Shown: in pieces, positions 22,359 to 30,724 of the stretch
Layout: each line of letters begins with the position of its first letter
How positions within the stretch are numbered: position 1 is the stretch's first letter
DNA from: Gnetum montanum
Taxonomy: Eukaryota > Streptophyta > Gnetopsida > Gnetales > Gnetaceae
Assembly (NCBI GenBank): GCA_015680685.1
Contig: MNCI01004170.1
Span: 808,119 to 838,842 of the forward strand
Direction: 5' to 3'
DNA length: 30,724 bases
The notes under the pieces: generated by a model
Database searches by the model: none
Told to the model about the DNA's origin: nothing
Seen by the model: the letters and a program-made list of their open reading frames with translations, nothing else
Program-made: the position numbers and the translations under genes

Positions 22359-23430
22359 AGTTCCTAGACTTCTCTAAAGAAAACACCACTGCCATCAACT
22401 CTTTTTTTGTGGTGGTGTAGTTTAGTTGTGCACCTGCGATGCTTCAGCTTGCATAGTGAATGTAATATGGATGTTTTCAATCATCCATCTACATAAGCAC
22501 TGCCCCCAAAGTGTAATTTGATGCATCGGTCATCACATGAAATGATCTGGACCAATTTGGTGCTTGAAGAATAGGAGTTTCAACAGGCTTTTGCTTCAAC
22601 TATTGAAATGCTGATTCACATGTAGGGGTCCAAACGAATGATGAATTCTTCTTTGTCAATTCTACTAATGGTTTGGTGATTTTGGAAAAATTCTCGATGA
22701 ATCACCGGTAGTAGCCACTATGACCAAAGAATGACTGAACTTCTTTGACTGTTTCAGGTTGACAAGTTATTCCTTGGATGACCCTTATTTTTTCAGGGTC
22801 CACCTCGATTCTTACTTTTAAGATGCAATGTCCCAAGACTGCACCTTCCTGGACCATAAGATGGCTCTTTTGCCAATTAAGTTGAAGGTTTGTTTCAACA
22901 CATCTCTTCAACACTTACTTAAGACGGTCCAAGGCTTGCTCGAATGTAGCTCCATAGGTAGAAAAATCATCCATAAAAATTTCTACCCTACTACCAATTT
23001 GCTATTTAAAAATGCTAAGAACTAATCGTTGAAGTGTGGCTGGGGCAATACATAGACCAAATGACATCTGTTGGTAGGCAAAAGTCCCCCAAGAACTTGT
23101 GAAAGTTATCTTTGAATGGTCCTCTGGTGCAATCTAAATTTGGTTATAGCCATTATAACCATCAAGAAAGCTATAATAGCTGTGCCTCGAAATGGTGTCT
23201 AGCACCTGGTTGATGAAAGACAACGGAAAATGATCCTTGAAAGTTGCCATGTTGAGCAGCCAAAAATCAATGCACACCTACCATTTTTCTCCTTTCTTTG
23301 GTACAATCACGAGAGGGCTAATCCACTCACTATTTGCGATAGGGTAGATGAATCCTGCTTTGAGGAGTTGTTCAATCTCCTCTTTGATAATCTGTTTTAA
23401 CTTAGGATTCAAACGTCGTTGTGGCTGTCA
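22359..23430 (-). pseudogene. Reverse transcriptase and start of RNase H
   Basis: On the minus strand from about 23420 come LNPKLKQIIKEEIEQLLKAG, the CIDFWLLNMATFKDHFPL segment, FLDGYNGYNQI, FTSSWGTFAYQQM, FGLCIAPAT and the catalytic FMDDFSTYG (about 22970). FLDGYxGYNQ and DDFSxYG are marks of the Tat/Athila branch. From 22914 to 22702 the frame is open (QLNWQKSHLM, GHCILK, FFGHSGYYR). RNase H starts with VMTDASNYTLGAVL and TTTKKELMAVVFSLEKSRNY, then breaks off at about 22355. Several stops are present. Confidence 0.88.
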
Positions 23431-24340
23431 TTTTGAATTAATGGTGGGGTCAATGTATATTCAGTGCTAGCATATTCTTGGATTTATCCTAGTGAGTTCA
23501 GAATATGACCAGGCAAAGGTTGTTGACCATTTTTCCACAACTTTTATCAATTTTCTCTTCTTTTCTACATCAAGCTTGGCATTAATAATAACCGACCTTC
23601 CACTTTTCAAAAATACATACTCTATTTCAGCTGCTGATGTTTTCAATTCAAGGAGCTCTTATTTGAAGTTGTCAGGAATTTCCAACTCACCCTAATTGAC
23701 ATCATCATTTGCTTCTTCAAAGAGCTGATGATGAACTTTTTTGAGTTCATCCATATTTGCAACGTACTCGTACACTTGCAACGTACTTGTACATTAGGCC
23801 CTCAGTCAATTCCATGCATAATGTACTGCTGCTAGCATCAACTGTCAACCACTGGGTGCCTTCTTATTTTGTGGCTATTGTGTACAGACATCTCTAAATA
23901 TCAACCTTTGGTGCACAGTGCTTGCATGTAGAGGTAGATGTTTGCTTTACTGACCATAACTTCTACACACAATGGCACCCTGAATCACTGTACACGATAC
24001 ATTGAACTCTCTTCTTCTCGATCTTTCCAAACTCATTTTCTTTTGATATTTCCAAGGAATGATCTCTAATGCCCATTTTGACATCAATAATACTTAACCA
24101 CGCCCTTCCCATAATGATTGGAAAGTCCCCTTTGCAGTTCTCCACTTTGATTACTAGGAAATCAGTGAGATATGACCACCCACAAATGGTGGTGATGACA
24201 TCCTCAACCAATCCCAATGGGATAGTGATGGACCAGTCCACTAGTTTTAGTCGAATGTTGCTCTTCTTCAAAGGAGAAAGGTTCCACATTATATACATCT
24301 CATGCAAGATCAAATTAACACTAGAACCAAAGTCAAGAAG
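23431..24340 (-). pseudogene. Protease and protease-RT linker, active site mutated
   Basis: From 24313 to 23963 an open frame holds MYIMWNLSPLKKSNIRLKLV, ITIPLGLVEDVITTICGWSY and DFPIIMGRAWL, closely similar to the plus-strand copy at 29430-29640. The active-site segment upstream reads LDFGSSVNLI after a frame change, against LDSGSGVNLI in the plus copy, so the DSG triad is lost. The linker carries a 19-base tandem duplication at 23757-23794, which shifts the frame. Confidence 0.8.
23757..23794. repeat. 19-base tandem duplication in the pol remnant
   Basis: Units 23757-23775 and 23776-23794 differ at two positions, both C/T. The length is not a multiple of three, so it shifts the pol frame. 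Confidence 0.85.
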
Positions 24341-25850
24341 GGCTTACAAGGTTCATTCCTAGTAATTTGCAAGTAAACTAGGGGACTTCCAGGATCAGCT
24401 AATTTTCTAGGTAGGTTACCAACTCGAATCCAATCAGATACAACATGTGTTAGCATTACAGTATGGATTCGAAAGGGATTTTGGTTTGAAGGGGACTTGG
24501 ATAGAGAGGAAACAAAGAAAGATGGAGGAGTAAGGTTACCAACCATCAATGTGTCCAAGGGCTTTGGTGGATTGCAAGGTTGGAAGAAGGGTCTTTTCTT
24601 TATTCATGGTTTCGACCCGCTAGATGAGTTAACCAATTGCAGGTTAACTACCCTCATAGCGTTTCTTTGTTATGGTTGTGTAGGCAATTCACCCTGCATG
24701 GACAAAGTAGGCAGTAGTTGTGTAGGAGGTGGAGGAGTAGGTGTAAGAATAGGAGATGCATGAGGGTAGTAAGTGGCATCCCTCTATGGATAGGGTGATT
24801 GGTTTATTTTAAGAGGGTAGTGGTGAGATTGGTAAGCAGCAATATAACCAAAGGAGTCCCTTGAAGATGAAGGTTGTTGAACATAATAACTATAGGAATC
24901 TAGTTACAAACAAGGAAATTGTTATCTTGGAGGTGGAAATGCCCATGATTATGGTTGCTACCACTACTAGTATAGTTCATAGGGTTGCAAAGGAGTTCCA
25001 CTTGGATAGTACTGCTACGGTTGGTGGAACTGTCAAGGATTGCCTTGTGGATAAGGTAATCTTTTGGGAATTTTCCTTCATGCAAGTCGTGGATGTAAGG
25101 CATACATCCTAGATTCCTACAAGTGTGATAAAAACTAGACAACATCCCTTATTGGCAAACATCACACTCACCATCATCATCTAAATCACTATTTGCAACC
25201 ATCTCTATTGTAGCCATTTTACCTTTACCCTTAGATATGGTGTGTTCAGCTTCCTTACGCCTCTGATGCTCTCACTCACCACTTTGCTCCTTGGACTCTT
25301 TAGCACTTTTTAAGATAGCTTGAAACTTATTGTCCATGGAGTCCCATAATTGATCAACCTTGGCTGTGATTTCTGATTGCATTTTGGAATGGCAAGGTTT
25401 TCTTATTTACCACCTCATCTTTGGCAAATCCATCCTCACTATCACAAAATCAAACCCCCTTTTTTTGAATAGAAGGGTCCCTCTTGTATTCTTTTACACT
25501 TTCACGTTTTCTCAGCTCTCCCTCCTCCTTGGCTACCTGCTCAATTACTTTTTGGATCCAACAAGTGTTTAACTCTATCAATCTCCCTTAGGCATAGACA
25601 CCAAGGGTTTTCCTAGTTTCAAATTGCAACCCATCTACGATATGGCGAAGCTGATCAAGCTAAGAGTATCCATGGTCAGGACACCTATGCAACAGAGAGT
25701 AGTATCGACCAATAGCAGCATCCAAGGGCTCATGATTCCCTTGTTTCCACCCGTGAATTTGTTTTCTTAGATTGGATACTTGGGAGTACGTTTGATATTT
25801 GTCATTAAATAGTTCCAACATCGTACTTGATGAGCTGCGATATAGCATCC
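24341..25850 (-). pseudogene. gag C-terminal two thirds of the minus-strand element
   Basis: The minus-strand frame at 25848-25660 includes STMLELFNDKYQTYSQVSNL and EPLDAAIGRYYSLLHRCPDH, matching the plus-strand copy at 27920-28080. A GECDVC segment near 25165 corresponds to GCEICQ in the plus copy. A Pro/Tyr/Gln-rich stretch (YYPSGTPLQPY; SWAFPPPR) follows at about 25010-24900. It ends with VMLTHVVSDWIRVGNLPRKL, near 24440. Stops and shifts are present. Similarity stops at about 25850, where the plus-strand LTR begins. Confidence 0.82.
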
Positions 25851-25856
25851 TGCCTC

Positions 25857-26594
25857 AATTTTTATAAATAAGAGGTGGCTTTCCTTGTTCGAGGAGTTAG
25901 ACTTAGATCCTTAGCTAAACTCTTGCAGTTTTACCATTCCAGAGTTAGAATAATTCCAGTGTGCCCACAGTAGGAGTCCTAAAGTGAATGGATCTTTATT
26001 CGAGTAAATTGTATCTAAGCACACATTTGTGTATGGCAATAAAGACGAACTTTATGATAAACCTTGTAGCATACAGATTAAGCTAAATAGTAATTAATTA
26101 TTGTTGAATGTTTAAATTTTTTCCTAGTTAATTAATCTCTCTCTCAACCCTTGACTCTCCTAGTTAAGTACACTCAGTACGACCACTTCGAACATGTGTG
26201 TAGCACTTGGTAATCCAGTAATGATTAGCATTTGGTAATCCTAGTAGCGTTACATTGGTTCAGGATGTGTGCGACAAGTGGGAATGAATACTAGTGTTAG
26301 GAAAAATTAGAACTTAATTAGTGAATATTTAATGAGAATTAGTTATTTAGTTCTCTTTACTTTCCCCTATTAGCATAAGACATTAAAAAAGATAAAAGTT
26401 ATAAAAACTATATACCTCAAGCTTACTTAACCATACAACTATGACAATACAAGTAAGTTTGGGAAGATAGCGACTGATTAACCTTGAGTGTTTCATTAAG
26501 GCGCGTAAGCACTTAGTCCTTGGAGTTTGACCGAATCATGCGTGAAACGCTCGTATTCATATGGTTGAGTGTAGGAGTACCTTGCCACTCATCA
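25857..26594 (+). repeat. 5' LTR lacking most of U3
   Basis: It aligns with the minus-strand LTR from the TATA box (TATAAATA, 25863-25870) to the CACTCATCA end at 26594. The roughly 130 bases of U3 upstream of the TATA box are missing and replaced by gag sequence of the inverted copy. Without U3 this LTR would have lost its own upstream promoter elements. Confidence 0.8.
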
Positions 26595-26595
26595 T

Positions 26596-26613
26596 TGGTG
26601 CCGTTGTCGGGGA
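26596..26613 (+). other. Primer binding site, tRNA-Asp type
   Basis: TGGTGCCGTTGTCGGGGA follows the LTR end directly. The complement of the plant tRNA-Asp 3' end is TGGCGCCGTTGCCGGGGA; the two differences are both C to T. This primer type is known from plant Tat/Athila-like elements. Confidence 0.85.
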
Positions 26614-26739
26614 CTTAGTTGTTTGTGCACTATGTAGAACATAGGAAATCATCCATATTGTTGGAATGCTAGAACGAACCCTTAGGGTTAATCAAGGAAG
26701 GATAAGACAACGGTAAAATTGCACACTAAATAAGATAAA

Positions 26740-29370
26740 ATGTCTTCTTCTCCACATAAGAGCATTTCATCGCCTAGGACTAACACAAGAGACAGTCAGC
26801 AGCATAATACACATAACCTAGATCCACTAGTTCCTCAAAAATTTCGTGTAGTATATACTCATCATGATGAGTATGTACCCGACTTTACCTTTATTCTCCA
26901 TCAAGATGAACAACTGTGTTGGAGAGACTTGGAAGGTAACATTGTGTTTCCTCCAGACCAATCAGTCCCCAACATGCTCCTTCGTGCGCTCTTATGAATA
27001 GGCATGTCAATTTTGTACGCAGAATATGTTGCATGCGATCATAACACAAGGGACTATCATCCCATAGAAGCGCAACATCAAAGGAACTTGCAACAGTTGA
27101 GATATCATACATCCTTGAAGGGTAAATGGCCCCATAATGCTCCGCATGTCTTAAGAAAAATTAAGGGTGGTGAACCTACTTCAACAGGATCCCCACCAAA
27201 CGATGTTCCTCCTCCTAACAATGGTCAAGAGGTGGTGTATCAGAACCTACACTCCATGATTCATAACCCTAGTTCTGATACCCACAAACACAAAGTGTTC
27301 AAAGAAGGAACGCAAACACATGATAAGGGTGGACGTTCTGATCGTGATCACGATCGTGGCCGAAACCACAAAAGAGAAGGTAGAAAACACCATCATGGCG
27401 ATGGTTCTCCTTCTTCTTCACCTTCATCGTCACATTCACCCTCTCCTTCAATATCTAGCCGCAGTCATAAGGAACCCAACTGTGAGGATAAAGGTAAACA
27501 GAGTGAAAAACACCGATGAGATAGTCGAGAACGAGGACGAGGGCACTCTAAGGAATCAAGGCATAGAAGAAGGGAGAGTAGGGAGCCACATAGACATTAC
27601 AGACGCTATGAATGAGATGACCATGAAGAACCCCTACTTGTAACTAAAAGCATGTTAGATATCACAGAGGCTATGAGAATCCCCACAAGGCACCAAAAAG
27701 ATAGTAGGATTAAGAGGTTAGACATGAATAACATCTCACGGTTTGAGGGGGGATATAACGCTGATCCTCAAAATCATTTACAAGAATTCCATGATGCATG
27801 TGCCTTGTAGAACATAGAAAATGAATGGCAAAAACTAAAGTTGTTCCCAAGGATACTAGTGAAAAAAGCTAAAAGCTGGTACCAGTCCTTAGAACTAGAA
27901 TCCATTAGGAGGTGGAGTACAATGTTAGAACTATTTAATGATAAGTACCAAACGTACTCCTGAGTGTCTAACCTGCGAAAGCAAATCCAAGGATGAAAGC
28001 AAGGAAATCATGAACCCTTGGATGCTACCATGGGCTGTTATTATGCACTGATACATTATTTCCCTGGCCATGGTTATTCGCAGTGGGATCAACTACGCCA
28101 TCTCATAGATGGACTTAGGCATGAAACAAGAAGGATCCTTGGGACATATGCCCAAGGAAGGTTATCGGAGCTTAGGTCTCATCAAGTCCATAGATTGCTA
28201 GAGCAAGTAGCTAAAGAAGAAGGTGAGCTACGAAAGAGAGAAAGTGCGAAAGAGTACAACTGAGATCCTTCCCTCCGAAAAAGGGGAGTGAGATTCTGTG
28301 AGGAGGAAGAAGAGTCACCAGTCGAAGAGATGATGAATAGGAAAACCTTGCTACTCCAAAAATTAACAGAAGTGTCGGTGAAGGTAGACCAAATGTGGGA
28401 CTCCCTGGATAGTAGATTTGAAACTGTTCTTAAAATTGTAGAGGAGTCTAGGAAGCGCAGTAGTGACCATGACAAAAAGAAAAAGAGAGAAGTAGACAAT
28501 GCACGTAACAACGGTAAGGGTAAAATGACCATCACGGAAGAGGTTGTGGATTCAAACACAGACAATGACAGTGGATGTGAGATATGCCAATACGACGATC
28601 CTAAGGGATGTTGCCCAATAATCTCACATCTACAAGAGTCTGGGGTGTATGCACTCAACCCACGACTTAATAAACGACAAGCACCCTGACAGTTACGTTA
28701 TCCCCAAGGTAACCCAAGGTAGTTCCACCAATCTTCAACATACTATCCAAGTGGAACTCCACCACAACCTGTTGAGCAACATCAACAGTGGCAATACCCA
28801 CAGTCATGGGGGATACCACCACCAAGGCAACAATACCCCTACTAGCAACCAGACCCATATGGCTACTACATGCAGCATCCAATATCTCCACGTGACTCTG
28901 TTGGTCACGTTACACCACAACATAACTACCAAGCTCATGAGTATTTTAGAACTCCTCCTAGGGGAGATAACCCACATACATACAATCCTTCGAATCCATC
29001 CACAACTCTCACACTGATAGCTCCATTACCACCCGCTCCAGCAATGCAAGGGGAACTTCCTACTCAACTGCAGCAACGCAATATCACGAGGGCTGTGAAT
29101 CCTCAACTCGCTGTTGGTTCTGATAGCCATATGAAGAGAAGGCCTTTCTTTAGAACCAATAGTCCAACCAAGCCCTCACAACCACAAGCGGTTGTACCTC
29201 TGAACACCTCTCTATCAAATAAGGCTTCAAAGCTCCCTTCAAACCAAACATCGAGCTCAACGCATATGGTTATGTTAACACATGTCATTACTGGTTGGAT
29301 TAAGGTGGGCCACCTTCCCAAGAAATTCTATGATCCTGGAAGCCCTCTAATCTATCTACAAGTCGCTAGG
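26740..29370 (+). pseudogene. gag of the Tat/Athila-type element, with RS-like and Pro/Tyr/Gln-rich parts
   Basis: The ATG at 26740 opens MSSSPHKSISSPRTNTRDSQ. At about 27300-27620 a Ser/Arg/His-rich stretch contains RDHDRGRNHKR, SSSPSSSHSPSPSISSRS and RERGRGHSKES. The Gag core follows (GYNADPQNHLQEFHDACAL; AKSWYQSLELESIRRW; DQLRHLIDGLRHETRRILG). A possible coiled coil lies at about 28290-28450, and a Cys cluster (CEIC, GCC) near 28580-28615 that does not fit a CCHC knuckle. A Pro/Gln/Tyr-rich segment lies at 28720-29000. Ten in-frame stops occur here, but no frameshift is needed. Confidence 0.82.
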
Positions 29371-29865
29371 AATGAGCCATGCAAAAATCTTCTGGACTCA
29401 GGTTCCGGAGTCAACCTAATATCACAAGAGATGTACAAAGCCTGGAACCTGCCTCCATTAAGGAAGAGTAATATTCCCCTAGAGCTGGTCGACCAGTCCA
29501 TCACTGTTCCCTTGGGACTAGTGGAGGACATTGTTACTACTATGTGTGGGTGGTCGTACCTAGCTGATTTCCTAGTGATATAAGTGAACAACGGTAAAGG
29601 GGACTTTCCAATAATAAAGGGAAAAGCATGGCTAAGTACTATAGATGCATGCCTAAGAATCTGCAATCTTTCCCTAGAAATATCCAAGAAGAATACTTTT
29701 GGAAAGATCGAGAAGAAGAAAGTTCCATGCATCGCATATAGTGACACAGGGTGCAATTGCGTGCAGAGATCATGGGTTATGCAAAGTTTAACATTGCCTA
29801 CATGCAATCGGTGTGCACAAGACATTAATATACAAAAGCGCCTATATGCAGCAGCCACACGATAA
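29371..29865 (+). pseudogene. Protease region of the plus-strand element
   Basis: LLDSGSGVNLISQEMY (from about 29390) is a retropepsin active site of the DSG form. PLGLVEDIVTTMCGWSYLAD and, after a TAA at 29581-29583, DFPIIKGKAWLSTID follow as in the minus copy. The catalytic triad is intact here but the frame is stopped at 29581 and 29863. Confidence 0.8.
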
Positions 29866-30724
29866 GAAGACACCCAGTGGCTGATGGCTGATCAAGAGAG
29901 CAACTCACTAACGTGCATGGAACTAACTGAGGGGATAACTAGTGCTTACATTAAAAGCATAAATACCCTCGAGCAAGTCTGTTGCCAACTTCCAAGCCTT
30001 AACCTTGAAAACATCAACTGGTGAAAGTTGGAAATTCCTGAAAAATTCAAACAAGAGCCCCTAAATTTGAAACCATTGCCCACCGGTCTAGAATATATGA
30101 CCCTCGAAAATGAAAAACCGATGATCATCAACACAAGACTTGTTCCCAAACAAAAAGAAAGACTGCTGAAAATGATAAACAAGTGGTCAAAAGCCTTTGC
30201 CTGATCATACCTCGAATTAACTGGAATAGATCCTAGGATATGCCAGCACAAAATTTACATTGACCCCTCCATGAAACCTCAAAAACAACCATAGAGGTAG
30301 GTGAACCCAAAACTGAAGCAAGTAGTAAAAGAAGAAATAGAACAGCTTCTTAAGGCTGGGTTCATATATCCCATTGCTGATAGCGAATGGGTTAGCCCTC
30401 TGGTGGTCATGCCAAAAAAGGGAGGCAAATAGAGGATGTGCATAGATTTTAGGCTGCTAAACATGGCAACATTTAAGGATCACTTTCTGTTGCCATTCGT
30501 TAACCAAGTCTTAGACACCATAGCAGGGCATCACTATTATATTTTTTTAGATGGCTATAGTGGATACAACCAAATACGGATAGCCCCAGAAGATCAAGCC
30601 AAGACAATGTTCACCAGCCCTTGGGGAACATTTGCATATAAACAAATGCTGTTTGGCTTGTCCAATGCCCCTGCCATGTTTCAATGCCTAGTTCTAAGCA
30701 TATTCCAACAGCAGATAGGAAACA
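29866..30724 (+). pseudogene. Reverse transcriptase N-terminal half, cut by the window end
   Basis: After the linker come VNPKLKQVVKEEIEQLLKAG, FIYPIADSEWVSPLVVMPKK, MCIDFRLLNMATFKDHFLLP, FLDGYSGYNQIRIAPED, MFTSPWGTFAYKQMLFGL and SNAPAMFQ. Stops lie at 30022, 30202, 30292, 30298 and 30430. The catalytic DD motif would lie beyond the window. Confidence 0.9.

Larger units (their letters stand above)
19272..25850 (-). mobile_element. Truncated Tat/Athila-type Ty3/gypsy element, minus strand
   Basis: Read on the minus strand from 25850 it holds part of gag, protease, reverse transcriptase, the start of RNase H, a short integrase tail, a long 3' non-coding region, a polypurine tract and the 3' LTR (20159-19272). 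The 5' LTR, primer site and about 1.2 kb of gag, judged against the plus copy, are missing. About 2 kb of RNase H and integrase is deleted. It belongs to the same family as the plus-strand copy starting at about 25857. Confidence 0.85.
25857..30724 (+). mobile_element. Tat/Athila-type Ty3/gypsy element, plus strand, 5' truncated and cut by the window end
   Basis: The order is partial LTR, tRNA-Asp primer site, gag, protease, reverse transcriptase. Gag-pol runs in a single frame from 26740 to the window end and is interrupted only by in-frame stops. The protein is closely similar to that of the minus-strand copy over gag, protease and RT. The element stands head to head with that copy. Confidence 0.88.

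Noticed and set aside
26595-26740. A small gene between LTR and gag
   Set aside because: This is the expected untranslated leader after the primer site, and no open frame of note is present.
19272-30724. Endogenous pararetrovirus
   Set aside because: LTRs, primer sites, polypurine tracts and Tat/Athila RT motifs show Ty3/gypsy retrotransposons; no movement protein or viral coat motif is seen.

Overview
This looks like nuclear DNA of a seed plant with a large, retrotransposon-rich genome. The low GC, the long intron and the heavily decayed Ty3/gypsy copies would fit a gymnosperm, but nothing seen here fixes the species. There is one intact host gene; most of the rest is old mobile-element sequence.

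Region 1 (1-7173, + strand) is a decayed chromodomain-type Ty3/gypsy element. It runs LTR, tRNA-Met primer site, gag with a zinc knuckle, protease, reverse transcriptase, RNase H, integrase, chromodomain, polypurine tract, LTR. The sequence left of the 5' LTR is the pol 3' end of another copy of the same family, so two copies share an LTR in a tandem arrangement.

Region 2 (about 7.2-18.2 kb) is the host part. A five-exon gene on the minus strand (coding 15102 to 8703) encodes a 399-residue F-box protein of the plant At2g32560/At2g26850-like type. All four introns have GT/AG ends and the joined frame is open throughout. Intron 4 is 4.39 kb and holds a tRNA-derived SINE in antisense. The 5' flank holds simple repeats and no other convincing gene.

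Region 3 (about 18.2-19.27 kb) is non-coding. It holds a short direct duplication and a sequence matching the tail of the SINE.

Region 4 (19272-25850, minus strand) and region 5 (about 25857-30724, + strand) are two copies of a second Ty3/gypsy family of the Tat/Athila type, recognised by its FLDGYxGYNQ and MDDFSxYG reverse transcriptase motifs and a primer site for tRNA-Asp. They lie head to head. The minus copy has lost its 5' LTR and gag start, and nearly all of its integrase. The plus copy lacks the upstream part (U3) of its LTR. Its gag-pol is a single frame broken by in-frame stops, mainly TGA and TAG, with no frameshift up to the window end.

I did not find a new defence or metabolic system. 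The most interesting signals are the palindrome arrays in the U3 regions of both LTR families, a duplicated hairpin with compensatory changes, an RS-like domain in one Gag, and the inverted chimeric junction at about 25850.
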